From assembly GCF_004799285.1 (NCBI RefSeq), contig NZ_SSND01000006.1, forward strand, positions 24,490-88,489: DNA of 64,000 nt, in the 5' to 3' direction. The stretch is from Aliigemmobacter aestuarii. GTDB taxonomy: Bacteria > Pseudomonadota > Alphaproteobacteria > Rhodobacterales > Rhodobacteraceae. The notes beneath the pieces are model-generated. The model was not told the origin of the DNA. It ran no database searches and saw only the letters and a program-made list of their open reading frames with translations. Shown here in pieces: positions 36,335 through 45,625 of this stretch (positions are counted from its first letter, which is position 1; the number at the start of each line of letters is the position of its first letter). The translations under genes and the position numbers were made by a program.

Positions 36335-37195
36335 ATGGTCGTCGGGATTTCGGGGATCGTCGGAAAGACGGGGGCCAGAGTTCTTGGCGCGGGGCTCTTG
36401 CTGGCGCTGCTGGCCGGCTGCGGTGGCGGTGATGCCAATGACGTGCCTCTGGACACGCTGAGCGCGCAGCAGATCTTCGAACGGGGTGAGTTCGAGCTGG
36501 AAAACAGCCGCAAGCAGGAACAGGCGATCCGCTATTTCTCCGAGGTCGAACGGCTTTACCCCTATTCGGACTGGGCGCGCCGCGCGCTGATCATGCAGGC
36601 CTTCGCCTATCACAAGGCCAAGGAATACGAAGACGCCCGCGCCGCCGCGCAACGGTTCATCGACAACTACCCCGGCGACGAGGACGCGGCCTATGCGAAA
36701 TACCTGCTGGCGCTGTCCTACTATGACCAGATCGACGAAGTCGGCCGCGACCAGGGCCTGACCTTCCAGGCGCTGCAGGCGCTGCGCGAGGTGATCGAAC
36801 AGTATCCCGACAGCGAATATGCCAAGTCGGCGCTGCTGAAATTCGACCTCGCCTTCGACCATCTGGCCGGCAAGGAGATGGAGATCGGGCGTTATTACCT
36901 GAAGCGCAAGCACTATACCGCGGCGATCAACCGGTTCCGCGTCGTGGTGCAGGATTTCCAGAACACGACCCACACCGCCGAGGCGCTGCATCGTTTGGTC
37001 GAATCCTACCTGGCACTTGGCCTGACGGACGAGGCGCAGACGGCCGGGGCGATTCTGGGCTACAACTATCAGTCCAGCCCGTTCTACGAAGACACCTACC
37101 GCCTGCTGACCGCACGGGGGCTTGAACCCTCGGTCAAGGGCGACAGCTGGCTGGCTGCGGTCTACCGGCAGGTTGTCCGCGGCGAGTGGCTGTAA
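36335..37195 (+). CDS. bamD: outer membrane assembly lipoprotein BamD
   Basis: A 286-residue lipoprotein of the BAM complex. The signal peptide ends in LLAGC, so Cys29 is the lipidated residue. The mature part has tandem TPR-like repeats (RYFSEVERLYPYSDWARRAL, AAQRFIDNYPGDEDAAYAKYLLALSYY and so on) typical of BamD/YfiO. The start at 36335 is chosen because it gives the correct lipoprotein signal; the frame is open 111 bases further upstream. recN follows after 38 bp. Confidence 0.95.
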   Translation: MVVGISGIVGKTGARVLGAGLLLALLAGCGGGDANDVPLDTLSAQQIFERGEFELENSRKQEQAIRYFSEVERLYPYSDWARRALIMQAFAYHKAKEYEDARAAAQRFIDNYPGDEDAAYAKYLLALSYYDQIDEVGRDQGLTFQALQALREVIEQYPDSEYAKSALLKFDLAFDHLAGKEMEIGRYYLKRKHYTAAINRFRVVVQDFQNTTHTAEALHRLVESYLALGLTDEAQTAGAILGYNYQSSPFYEDTYRLLTARGLEPSVKGDSWLAAVYRQVVRGEWL

Positions 37196-37233
37196 GGGCA
37201 GGGGCGGGGGAAACCCCATCCGACGGGGGCAGG

Positions 37234-38880
37234 ATGCTCTGCGCGCTTGAAATCCGCGACATGCTGATCATCGACCGGTTGAGCCTTGCGTTCCGGCCCG
37301 GTCTGAACGTTCTGACCGGCGAAACCGGCGCGGGCAAATCCATTTTGCTGGATTCGCTTGGCTTTGTTCTGGGATGGCGCGGAAGGGCCGAACTGGTGCG
37401 CGCGGGCGCAGAACAGGGCGAGGTGGTGGCCGAATTCGCGCTGCCCGCCGGTCACGCGGCCCATGCGGTGCTGGAGGAGGCGGGGATCGGCGCCGAGGAC
37501 GGTACGCTGATCCTCCGGCGGGTGAATACGGCGGATGGCCGCAAGACCGCCTGGGTCAATGATCGCCGCGTGTCCGGCGAGGTGCTGCGCGCGCTGTCCG
37601 ATACGCTTGTGGAATTGCATGGCCAGCATGACGACCGGGGGCTGCTGAACCCGCGCGGGCACCGGCAGTTGCTGGACACCTTCGCCAGGATCGATCTTGC
37701 GCCCATGCGGGCGGCATGGTCGCGTCTGGGGCAGGCGCGACGCGCCGTCGCCGCCGCGCGCACGGCGCTGGAGGCGATGCGCAGCGAAGAGGATTTCCTG
37801 CGCCATGCGGTCGCCGAGCTTGACAAGCTGAACGCCGAACCGGGCGAGGAGGCGACGCTGGACGCGCGCCGCCGGATGATGCAGGGGGCCGAACGGATCC
37901 GCGCCGACATCGCCCGCGCGCACCAGGCGCTGTCCGAGGACGGCGCCGGCGCGATCCTGACCGATGCCATGCGCTGGCTGGAAGGGGCGGCCGACCGGGC
38001 CGAAGGTGCGCTGGAGGAACCGATCGCCGCGCTGAGCCGGGCGCTGACCGAACTGGGCGAGGCGCAGATGGGGGTGGAACGGGTGCTGGACAGCCTCGAT
38101 TTCAACCCGGCAGAGCTTGAGACGGTCGAGGAACGGCTGTTCGCGATCCGGGCGCTGGCGCGCAAGCACGGTGTGTTGCCCGATGACCTTGGCGCTTTCG
38201 CGGGGGATTTGCGGGCACGCCTTGCCGCGCTTGACGGCGGGGCGGGGAACATCGCCGCGCTGGAAAAGGCCGAGGCCGAGGCGGACGCGGCCTATCAGGC
38301 CGAAGCGGCGGCGGTCACGGCCCGGCGGACGGAGGCCGCCCGGCGGCTGGATGCCGCGATGGCGGCGGAACTGGCGCCGCTGAAGATGGAACGCGCGGTC
38401 TTCGCGACCGAGATCACGCCCGCCGATCCGGGGCCCGAGGGGCGCGATCAGGTGGCCTTCACTGTGGCCACGAACCCTGGCGCGCCGTCCGGGCCGCTGA
38501 ACCGGATCGCCTCGGGCGGGGAGCTTTCGCGCTTTCTTCTGGCGCTGAAGGTCTGCCTGATGGGCGATGCGCCGGGCATGACGCTGATCTTCGACGAAAT
38601 CGACCGCGGCGTGGGCGGGGCCACCGCCGATGCGGTCGGGCGGCGGTTGAAGGCGCTGGCGGCAGGGGCGCAGGTTCTGGTCGTCACGCACAGCCCGCAG
38701 GTGGCGGCCCTGGGCGGCCATCACTGGCGCGTGGAAAAGCGCGTGGAGGGCGACATGACACTGTCGACCGTGACGCCCCTGGACGTGCCTGCGCGGGTCG
38801 AGGAAATCGCCCGGATGCTGTCGGGCGATACGATTTCGGATGCGGCGCGGCAGGCGGCGCGGGCGCTGCTGGACGGCTGA
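37234..38880 (+). CDS. recN: DNA repair ATPase RecN
   Basis: A 548-residue SMC-like protein for double-strand break repair. Walker A GETGAGKS is at 29-36. A long coiled coil (residues ~150-360) separates it from the C-terminal ABC signature RIASGGELSRFLLALK and the Walker B MTLIFDEIDRGVGG. The length is typical. Unlike many recN genes I see no GTTC-N7-GTTC box in front; it appears to follow bamD as part of that transcript. Confidence 0.96.
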   Translation: MLCALEIRDMLIIDRLSLAFRPGLNVLTGETGAGKSILLDSLGFVLGWRGRAELVRAGAEQGEVVAEFALPAGHAAHAVLEEAGIGAEDGTLILRRVNTADGRKTAWVNDRRVSGEVLRALSDTLVELHGQHDDRGLLNPRGHRQLLDTFARIDLAPMRAAWSRLGQARRAVAAARTALEAMRSEEDFLRHAVAELDKLNAEPGEEATLDARRRMMQGAERIRADIARAHQALSEDGAGAILTDAMRWLEGAADRAEGALEEPIAALSRALTELGEAQMGVERVLDSLDFNPAELETVEERLFAIRALARKHGVLPDDLGAFAGDLRARLAALDGGAGNIAALEKAEAEADAAYQAEAAAVTARRTEAARRLDAAMAAELAPLKMERAVFATEITPADPGPEGRDQVAFTVATNPGAPSGPLNRIASGGELSRFLLALKVCLMGDAPGMTLIFDEIDRGVGGATADAVGRRLKALAAGAQVLVVTHSPQVAALGGHHWRVEKRVEGDMTLSTVTPLDVPARVEEIARMLSGDTISDAARQAARALLDG

Positions 38881-39279
38881 TCAGCCCGTCGCGGCGAAGG
38901 TCAGGCTCACTGCGCGCCAGCCCTCTTGCGTGGCGATCAGCACAGCCGTCATCAGCGCGCCGATGCGGCCCATGTCACGGCCTTCGTGATCGACCAGCCC
39001 CGACAGGACGAACCGCTGATGCAGCACACCCGCGCCGGGGCCGATGGGGCGCAGGCGGGCCTTTCCGGTCACAAGGCGCGACCGGGCGAAACTGCCCGCG
39101 AATTCCCCTGCCAGCGTGGCGGCGATCTCTTTCCGGCCCTCGCAGACGGCCCCGCTGAGCGTCAGCATGTCGGCGTCCTCGACCAGAAGCGCGGAAAGCC
39201 CCTCGGCATCGCGTGCGCCCCAGAGGCTGGCGAAGGTGCGGGGAAAATCCTCGGGCGATTGCAGGGCGTGGGCAGTCAT
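38881..39279 (-). CDS. SnoaL-like / DUF4440 family protein
   Basis: A 132-residue NTF2-like protein of the SgcJ/EcaC (DUF4440) type: helix FPRTFASLWGARDAEGLSALLVEDADML, then GRKEIAATLAGEF and a final beta-rich half. Members are small enzymes or binding proteins of varied or unknown role. It overlaps the upstream flavoprotein gene by four bases, so it is translationally coupled and may act in the same pathway. It ends directly against the recN stop (convergent, no gap). Confidence 0.75.
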   Translation of the reverse strand: MTAHALQSPEDFPRTFASLWGARDAEGLSALLVEDADMLTLSGAVCEGRKEIAATLAGEFAGSFARSRLVTGKARLRPIGPGAGVLHQRFVLSGLVDHEGRDMGRIGALMTAVLIATQEGWRAVSLTFAATG

Positions 39280-40649
39280 TGGTCCTCCACCAGTTTGCCG
39301 GGATTCATCAAGCCGGCGGGGTCAAGTGCTGCCTTGATCGCCCCCATCACCGCCCAGGCATCCCCGTGTTCGGCGGCCATGTGGCCTTTCTTGCCGATCC
39401 CGATGCCATGTTCGCCGGTGATCGTGCCGCCAAAGCGCAGCGCGCGTTCCGCCATCCGCCCGGCCAGCGCCTTGGCCGTGGCAAGCTCGTCCGGATCGTC
39501 GCGGCGGACCAGAAGGATCGCGTGGAAGTTTCCGTCGCCCACATGGCCAAGGATCGGGCCGGGGATGCCGCTTGCAGCGATATCGGCTTGGGTTTCGGCC
39601 ACGGCCTCGGCCAGGCGCGAGATCGGCACGCAGACATCCGTCACCACCGCCGTGGCACCGGGGCGCGAGGCAACGATGGCCGGATAGGCGTTATGACGCA
39701 TCTTCCAGAGGCGGGTGCGGTCCTCGGTCCGGTCGGCCCACTGAAAGCCGCGGCTGCCGAACGCTTCGGCCAGTTCGCCGAAACGGGCCGCCTGTTCCGC
39801 CACCCCGGCGGGCGAGCCGTGGAATTCGACCAGCAGATGCGGCACCTCGGGCAGCGCCATTCCGGCATGCGCGTTGCAGGCGCGGACCGAGGCGTCGTCC
39901 AGGAATTCGATCCGCGCCATCGGGATCCCCGACTGGATCGTGGCGATGACGCAGTCCACCGCCTCGGCCATGCCCGGGAAGGCGCAGACTGCCGCCGAAA
40001 TCGCCTCGGGCTGGCCATGCAGGCGCAAGGTCAGTTCGGTGATCAGGCCAAGCGTGCCTTCGGAGCCGACGAACAGCGCGGTCAGGTCATAGCCTGCACT
40101 GGATTTCGGGGCGGCGGTTCCGGTGCGGATCACGCGCCCGTCTGCCAGCACCACCTCAAGCCCCAGCACCGCGTCGCGCATCGTGCCGTAACGCACCGCC
40201 GTCGTGCCCGAGGCGCGGGTCGCGGCCATGCCACCGATGGTGGCATTGGCCCCCGGATCGACCGGAAACATCAGCCCCGTCGCGCGTAGATCGGCGTTCA
40301 GCGCCTCGCGCGTGATGCCGGGCTGGACGCGGGCGATCATGTCTTCGGCGCGGACCTCGATCAGGCGGTCCATGCGGGTGAAATCGACCGTGACGCCGCC
40401 CCTGACCGCCAGCGCATGCCCTTCCAGCGAGGTGCCCGCCCCCCAGCCGATGACCGGCAGGCCGTGGCTGGCGCAGATGCGCATCAGCGCCGCCACCTCG
40501 GCCGTCGTTTCGGGGAAGGCCACCGCATCGGGACTGCGCGCCGTGACATGGGTTTCGCTGGCGGCGTGCTGGTCCAGCACGGCCGGGGATGTAGTGAGCC
40601 GATCGCCCAGAAGGGCGCGGAGCGCGGTCAGCGCAGGATCGGGGAACAT
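39276..40649 (-). CDS. FAD-linked oxidase, GlcD / D-lactate dehydrogenase (cytochrome) type
   Basis: A 457-residue flavoprotein with the VAO-type FAD domain (residues ~35-215; GWGAGTSLEGHALA and NATIGGMAATRASGTTAVRYGTM) and the FAD-oxidase C-terminal domain ending in TGEHGIGIGKKGHMA and DPAGLMNPGKL. HVGDGNFH is the substrate and metal site of the GlcD/Dld/D2HGDH group. The likely substrate is D-lactate, glycolate or a related D-2-hydroxy acid; the sequence does not separate these. No glcE/glcF genes are adjacent, which favours the single-subunit D-lactate dehydrogenase type. Confidence 0.88.
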   Translation of the reverse strand: MFPDPALTALRALLGDRLTTSPAVLDQHAASETHVTARSPDAVAFPETTAEVAALMRICASHGLPVIGWGAGTSLEGHALAVRGGVTVDFTRMDRLIEVRAEDMIARVQPGITREALNADLRATGLMFPVDPGANATIGGMAATRASGTTAVRYGTMRDAVLGLEVVLADGRVIRTGTAAPKSSAGYDLTALFVGSEGTLGLITELTLRLHGQPEAISAAVCAFPGMAEAVDCVIATIQSGIPMARIEFLDDASVRACNAHAGMALPEVPHLLVEFHGSPAGVAEQAARFGELAEAFGSRGFQWADRTEDRTRLWKMRHNAYPAIVASRPGATAVVTDVCVPISRLAEAVAETQADIAASGIPGPILGHVGDGNFHAILLVRRDDPDELATAKALAGRMAERALRFGGTITGEHGIGIGKKGHMAAEHGDAWAVMGAIKAALDPAGLMNPGKLVEDQ

Positions 40650-40713
40650 GGCCTGCCTCGTTCGTTCGGGCGCAGTCTAGGCCAAGGCCGGGGCAGGGGA
40701 AAGGCGCCCTCCG

Positions 40714-41361
40714 TCAGGTGGCGGCAAAGCGCCGAAGCGAGGTTTCCAGATCGCCATAGCCCGTCAGCCGCCGTTCATAGGCAAGGCCAAGGCGCGCCGC
40801 GCAATCCGCCGCCTTCGCATCCAGCGCCGGATCATCTGTCTGGGCCTGATAAACCAGCTTGGTGTAGTTGCCGAACATCATCGGGATCAGTTCGGGGTGA
40901 CGGTCGAACCCCATCGGGCGCCAGACGAAGGCATCGAACTGCCGGACGAGGAAATCGGTCAGGTAAAAGGCGGTGATCTCGGTTTCGGCCTTTTCCGCGA
41001 ACAGGACATTGCCTTCAAAAAACGAATAGCAATGAGGGCCTTCAAGCATCTCGACGCCCAATTTCTTGCACTTATGCAACAATTGCCCGCCTGTTCCGCA
41101 ATCCGCGTAAAGGACATAGACCGCCTCGTATGCGTCCTTCCGTTTCTTGACAGCCTCTTCCACCGCCGCCGGGATCCGGTCGGGCCACAGATGCAGGTTC
41201 GCGGGCAGGCACTGCAGATCGAGGTGATCCCAGCCGTTCACGGCCTTCAGCGCAAGGATCTCGTGCGCCAGCGCGCCACAGGCGATGGCCAGGATGCGCC
41301 CGCCGCGTTCTGCGGTCAGGCCCTGTTCTGTCAGCACACGGTCATCGGGGGAATGGATCAT
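40714..41361 (-). CDS. DUF1638 family protein
   Basis: A 215-residue soluble protein of the DUF1638 family: ILAIACGALAHEILAL at the start, VYVLYADCGTGGQL, GPHCYSFFEG near the middle and MGFDRHPELIPMMFGNYTKLVYQAQ. Conserved cysteines and histidines suggest metal or cofactor binding. DUF1638 genes recurrently neighbour corrinoid-dependent methyltransferase genes, as here. An ATG six bases upstream (41367) is a poorer start because it is too close to the AAGG ribosome site. Confidence 0.8.
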   Translation of the reverse strand: MIHSPDDRVLTEQGLTAERGGRILAIACGALAHEILALKAVNGWDHLDLQCLPANLHLWPDRIPAAVEEAVKKRKDAYEAVYVLYADCGTGGQLLHKCKKLGVEMLEGPHCYSFFEGNVLFAEKAETEITAFYLTDFLVRQFDAFVWRPMGFDRHPELIPMMFGNYTKLVYQAQTDDPALDAKAADCAARLGLAYERRLTGYGDLETSLRRFAAT

Positions 41362-41415
41362 CGGCATTGCCTTGCGTTTCGACGAATGTGGGGGGCGGGC
41401 AGGCCCCCCGCAAGG

Positions 41416-41451
41416 AAAAAGAAACCCCGGCTTGCGTATCGCGAGCCGGGG
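41416..41451 (-). terminator. terminator between the corrinoid protein and DUF1638 genes
   Basis: CCCCGGCT (41425-41432) pairs with AGCCGGGG (41444-41451) around an 11-base loop. On the minus strand the stem is followed by TTTCTTTTT. It lies 36 bases after the corrinoid gene stop and 55 bases before the DUF1638 start, so it would set a lower level for the second gene. Confidence 0.8.
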
Positions 41452-41486
41452 CAGGACATGGGAGCCTTTATGAACCGATGCCCGGA

Positions 41487-42185
<699 letters not shown>

Positions 42186-42316
42186 TGGGGGCGCTCCTGC
42201 GGGTCTTTGACACAGCCTGAATGCGGCACCTGCCGCCATTTCACTTTTCGGATTGCGACATGGGCGGGGTGAAAGCCGACAGCCGCAGGCCTGGCGCACA
42301 GAATCATCTGGCGAAT

Positions 42317-42331
42317 GTTCGCATTATGTTC
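42317..42331 (+). promoter_or_regulatory. LexA-type SOS box upstream of the radical SAM gene
   Basis: An exact GTTC-N7-GTTC (42317-42320 and 42328-42331), the alphaproteobacterial LexA operator, ends 12 bp before the ATG at 42344. CATTAT (42322-42327), inside the box, could be the -10 element, so LexA would cover the promoter. Confidence 0.65.
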
Positions 42332-42343
42332 CATAGTCCCGGC

Positions 42344-43432
42344 ATGTCTGACGATGCACGAACGCTGCTGCCCGGTCAAAGGCTTCGCGCGCGGGGGGCG
42401 CGGGAAAACCCCGCCGGCCGCTTCGAGCCCGAACGACGCGAGGCGGTCGCCGATGGCTGGGACCTGCCGGAGGATGACCGTCTGGTGTGCACCGAGGTGC
42501 GGATCGAACGGCCGCGGTCCGGGATCAGCTACAACCGGTCCCCCGACCTGCCATTCGACCGGTCGGTGAACCCCTACCGGGGGTGCGAGCATGGCTGCGC
42601 CTACTGCTATGCGAGGCCCAGCCATGCCTTTCTGAACCTGTCGCCGGGGGTAGATTTCGAAACCCGTCTGATCGCGCGCCCCGGCATCGATGCGGTGCTG
42701 GCGCAGGAACTGCGGGCGAAATCCTATTCCCCCGCACCGATCGCGCTTGGCACCAATACCGACCCTTACCAACCCTGCGAAGCCGAGCACCGTGTGACGC
42801 GCGGGGTGCTGGAGGTGCTGCGGGATTTCCACCACCCTGTGGCCATCGTCACCAAAGGCACGCTGATCGAACGGGATATCGACATCCTCGGCCCGATGGG
42901 GCAGGCGGGCCTGGCGCGGGTCGGTGTGTCGGTCACGACGCTGGATGCGCCGCTCGCCCGGCAGATGGAGCCGCGCTGCCCGCCGCCCGCGCGGCGGCTT
43001 GAAACCATTCGCCGTCTGGCGGAGGCGGGCGTGCCGGTGCGCGTGATGGTGTCGCCCGTGGTCCCCGGCCTGACCGATACCGAGCTCGAGGCGATCCTGA
43101 AGGCGGCCCGCGATGCAGGTGCGACCTCGGCCAGCTGGATCATGCTGCGCCTGCCTCTTGAGGTCGCCGCGCTGTTCCGGGACTGGCTGGCCGAGCATCG
43201 TCCGGGCGAGGCGGCAAAGATCATGGCACGGGTCCGCGAATTGCACGGCGGGCGCGACTACGATCCCGAATTCGGCCGCCGCATGCGGGGCCGGGGCGTC
43301 TGGTCCGACCTGATGGACCAGCGGTTCCGCAAGGCGCTGACCCGTCTCGGCCTGACCGAACGCCAGCCGCCGATGGACACGGGACGGTTCTGCCCGCCAC
43401 CTCGCCCCGGCGATCAGCTGACCCTGCTTTAG
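42344..43432 (+). CDS. PA0069 family radical SAM protein (SplB-like)
   Basis: A 362-residue radical SAM enzyme. The 4Fe-4S motif CEHGCAYCYARP (CxxxCxxC) follows NPYRGCEHG in the first third. LGTNTDPYQPCEAEHRVTRGVLEVL and PVAIVTKGTLIERDIDIL are typical of the PA0069/Rv2578c family, a relative of spore photoproduct lyase. The reaction is not known. The LexA-type box in front suggests a DNA-damage role. The ATG at 42344 is preferred because an earlier ATG (42326) lies inside the SOS box. Confidence 0.88.
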   Translation: MSDDARTLLPGQRLRARGARENPAGRFEPERREAVADGWDLPEDDRLVCTEVRIERPRSGISYNRSPDLPFDRSVNPYRGCEHGCAYCYARPSHAFLNLSPGVDFETRLIARPGIDAVLAQELRAKSYSPAPIALGTNTDPYQPCEAEHRVTRGVLEVLRDFHHPVAIVTKGTLIERDIDILGPMGQAGLARVGVSVTTLDAPLARQMEPRCPPPARRLETIRRLAEAGVPVRVMVSPVVPGLTDTELEAILKAARDAGATSASWIMLRLPLEVAALFRDWLAEHRPGEAAKIMARVRELHGGRDYDPEFGRRMRGRGVWSDLMDQRFRKALTRLGLTERQPPMDTGRFCPPPRPGDQLTLL

Positions 43433-43447
43433 GGATGAAAGCGGAAA

Positions 43448-43510
43448 GGGGGCGCTGCCCCCTCGGGCCTCGCGGCCCTCACCCCCGTGATATTTGGACC
43501 AGAGTGAAGG
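43448..43510 (+). repeat. dispersed intergenic repeat, copy A (hairpin plus GATATTT tail)
   Basis: A GC-rich hairpin (GGGGG 43448-43452 with CCCCC 43458-43462) is followed by a second GC-rich stretch and then GATATTT, G, GACCAGAGTGAAGG (43489-43510). The tail is almost identical to those after the P450 gene and before the amidohydrolase gene. It sits 16 bp after the radical SAM stop and probably acts as its terminator. Confidence 0.7.
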
Positions 43511-43527
43511 GCATTTGATTCAAGTTG

Positions 43528-43600
43528 CCTTTCAACCTGACGAAAATACCCTCGGGGGGTGAATTTGCCGAAGGCAAAGAGGGGGGCAGACAGCCCCCCT
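43528..43600 (-). repeat. dispersed intergenic repeat, copy E (inverted, facing copy A)
   Basis: On the minus strand a C/G-rich hairpin part (43600 down to ~43553) leads into GGGTATTTTCGTCAGGTTGAAAGG (given here as GGGTATTT, TCGTCAGG, TTGAAAGG; 43551 to 43528). It is a diverged member in the opposite orientation. Copies A and E face each other tail to tail, 17 bp apart, between the convergent radical SAM and purS genes. Confidence 0.5.
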
Positions 43601-43684
43601 TTCCCGTGCCGGCCGCACGCCGTGTCGGTCATGAAATTCTGCCCGCCAAAACAGTATGTTGCGGGCGGATCTTCGTCCTGATGC

Positions 43685-43924
43685 TCACGAAATCTCGACC
43701 GTGTATTTCTCGATCACGGTATTGGCCAGAAGCTTTTCGCACATCGCCTTGACCTCGGCCTCGGCGGCGGCGCGGTCGGTGGCGGCGAGGTCGAGGTCGA
43801 TCACCTTGCCCTGACGCACGGCGGTGACGCCGGAAAACCCAAGCGTGCCAAGCGCGTGGCGCACGGCCTCGCCCTGCGGATCAAGGACACCATCCTTCAG
43901 CATGACATGGACGCGGGCTTTCAT
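43685..43924 (-). CDS. purS: phosphoribosylformylglycinamidine synthase, PurS subunit
   Basis: A 79-residue protein forming the small dimeric subunit that joins PurL and PurQ in step 4 of purine synthesis. MKARVHVMLKDGVLDPQGEAVRHALGTLGF and the final KLLANTVIEKYTVEI match PurS. It starts 11 bases after the purC stop, so the two form an operon. The partner purQ lies 4 kb away on the other strand. Confidence 0.95.
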   Translation of the reverse strand: MKARVHVMLKDGVLDPQGEAVRHALGTLGFSGVTAVRQGKVIDLDLAATDRAAAEAEVKAMCEKLLANTVIEKYTVEIS

Positions 43925-43935
43925 CGTCGGGCCTT

Positions 43936-44718
43936 TCAGTTGATCAGGGTCGGTTTGGTGGTATGCGTGACGTTCGAGGGCAGGACGCCTAGGCGCCGCG
44001 CAAGTTCGGTATAGGGATCGGCCAGCGGGCCGGGTTCGCGGATCAGGCCTTCGCGGTCGGGGCTTTCCAGCCCGCGCAGGTCCCACAGCGTGCAGACATC
44101 CGGGCTGATCTCGTCGGCGACGATCAGGCGCATGAAGTCGCCTTCCCAGATCCGGCCGGCCTCGATCCGGAAATCGGCCAGACGGATGCCCACGCCCAGC
44201 ATCACGCCAGAGAGGAAGTCGTTGACGCGCAGCGCCAGCGCCACGATGTCATCAAGGTCCTGCTGATTGGCCCAGCCGAAGGCGACGATATGTTCCTCGG
44301 CCACCATCGGCGTGCCCAGGCGGCTGTCCTTGTAATAGTATTCGACGATCGGCCGGGGCAGCGGCGTGCCTTCCGGAATGCCAAGTCGGCGGCTGAGGTC
44401 GCCCGCGGCGAAATTGCGCACCACGATTTCCAGCGGGACGATCTCGGCCATGCGGACGAGTTGTTCGCGCATGTTCAGGCGGCGGATGAAATGGGTGGGC
44501 ACCCCGATGCCGTTCAGCCCCGACATGAAGAATTCCGAAAGCCGGTTGTTCAGCACACCCTTGCCATCGCCCACGCCCGAGGCCGTACCAGCGGCCGTGG
44601 CGCCGTCCTTCCCGCCGCTGGCGGGGTCGTCCTTGAAATACGTGATCAGGGTGCCGGGTTCGGGGCCTTCGTAGAGGATCTTCGCCTGCCCCTCGTAGAC
44701 CTTCTTGCGACGTGCCAT
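43936..44718 (-). CDS. purC: SAICAR synthetase PurC
   Basis: A 260-residue enzyme that joins CAIR and aspartate with ATP in purine synthesis. [60 protein letters not shown] and [14 protein letters not shown] are all PurC signatures. The length is typical. It is divergent from the DUF1476 gene across a 346-bp gap. Confidence 0.97.
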   Translation of the reverse strand: MARRKKVYEGQAKILYEGPEPGTLITYFKDDPASGGKDGATAAGTASGVGDGKGVLNNRLSEFFMSGLNGIGVPTHFIRRLNMREQLVRMAEIVPLEIVVRNFAAGDLSRRLGIPEGTPLPRPIVEYYYKDSRLGTPMVAEEHIVAFGWANQQDLDDIVALALRVNDFLSGVMLGVGIRLADFRIEAGRIWEGDFMRLIVADEISPDVCTLWDLRGLESPDREGLIREPGPLADPYTELARRLGVLPSNVTHTTKPTLIN

Positions 44719-45064
44719 GCCTTCTCCGATCCGTGGGCGCCCGAATGTTCGCCAAGCATCCCCCGTGGGTTCCTCCGCGCTTCCTGCGCGGGCGGCCCGT
44801 GGGGCGCCCGTCAGGGTCCGGCGCTGCCGTATGCTGCCGGGCGTTTGCGCGCCTATAAGCCAAGCAGGCCCGCCTTACAAGGACAAGCCCGCCAAGCTCA
44901 TGCCCGGCCAGCACCCGGCCTTGCCCGCCCCGCTTCGCTTCGTCGCGCCTGCCGTCCGCAGCCGCAGCGGGCCGGGGCGGTTTTTCCGGCTCGCTGCCTC
45001 TTGCGAGCAGGGACGGGGCGGGGCATATGGAGGAAAAGAGACATTCACCGCAAGGGGCCCGACC
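44719..45064. other. 346-bp divergent promoter region between purC and the zeta-subunit gene
   Basis: It must hold promoters in both directions. TATAAG at ~44852 is a possible -10 element without a good -35. The right half is very GC-rich with several short inverted repeats. GGAGGAAAAGAG precedes the DUF1476 start but at an unusually long distance (about 25 bases). I see no gene here. Confidence 0.5.
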
Positions 45065-45379
45065 ATGACCACCTTTGACGACCGCGAGAACGCGTTTGAA
45101 GCCAAGTTCGCCCATGATGCCGACATGCAGTTCCGCGCCGAGGCGCGTCGCAACAAGCTTCTGGGGCTTTGGGCCGCGGGCCTGATGGGCAAGACCGGGG
45201 CCGATGCGGATGCCTATGCGATCGAGGTGGTGAATTCCGATTTCGAGGAAGCCGGGATCGAGGACGTGGTGCGCAAGGTCGCGGCGGATCTGGGTGCCAA
45301 GGCCTCGGCCGACGAGATCCGCGCGAAGATGGCCGAACTGCTGCCGGTCGCCAAGGCGCAGCTCATGGACGAATTCTGA
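45065..45379 (+). CDS. F1-ATPase zeta subunit (DUF1476), natural ATPase inhibitor
   Basis: A 104-residue all-helical protein of the DUF1476 family. In Paracoccus denitrificans this protein is the zeta subunit, which blocks ATP hydrolysis by the F1Fo ATP synthase. The N-terminal MTTFDDRENAFEAKFAHDADMQFRAEARRNKLLGLWAA is the inhibitory segment and is well conserved. It is monocistronic, with its own strong terminator. Confidence 0.93.
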   Translation: MTTFDDRENAFEAKFAHDADMQFRAEARRNKLLGLWAAGLMGKTGADADAYAIEVVNSDFEEAGIEDVVRKVAADLGAKASADEIRAKMAELLPVAKAQLMDEF

Positions 45380-45399
45380 TCCGGCGAGTGACCGGATGA

Positions 45400-45430
45400 A
45401 AAAGGGCCGTCCCCCGGGGGCGGCCCTTTT
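45400..45430 (+). terminator. Rho-independent terminator after the zeta-subunit gene
   Basis: AAAAGGGCCG (45400-45409) pairs with CGGCCCTTTT (45421-45430), with CCCCC/GGGGG pairing inside. The T run on one side and A run on the other would let it work in both directions. Confidence 0.9.
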
Positions 45431-45562
45431 CGCATGGCGGCACGCCGTTGCCCCGTCGTTCCGCCTCCGCCTGGCGAGGCGCCGACTTGCGCGCCCCTGC
45501 ATGATGAAGTTGCGGAATATGGGTTTGCCTGTCGCTTTCCGCCGTGGCAAGGGTAGGTCAGG

Positions 45563-45608
45563 CCGGGCACGGGTGCCCGGAGGCTGAAATAGCGGCCATC
45601 GCGGCCGC
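45563..45608 (+). promoter_or_regulatory. structured leader of the betaine-homocysteine methyltransferase gene
   Basis: Two strong hairpins precede the gene: CCGGGCA (45563-45569) with TGCCCGG (45574-45580), and GCGGCC (45592-45597) with GGCCGC (45603-45608). They are joined by AGGCTGAAATA. The second ends 17 bases before the ATG and could hide the GAGGCAAGG ribosome site. The gene makes methionine, so an AdoMet- or SAH-sensing riboswitch is possible, but I cannot match a known class. Confidence 0.4.
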
Positions 45609-45625
45609 CAAGTGACGAGGCAAGG

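Noticed and set aside
37196..37233. SOS box for recN
   Set aside because: recN is often LexA-controlled, but no GTTC-N7-GTTC is present in the short gap after bamD.
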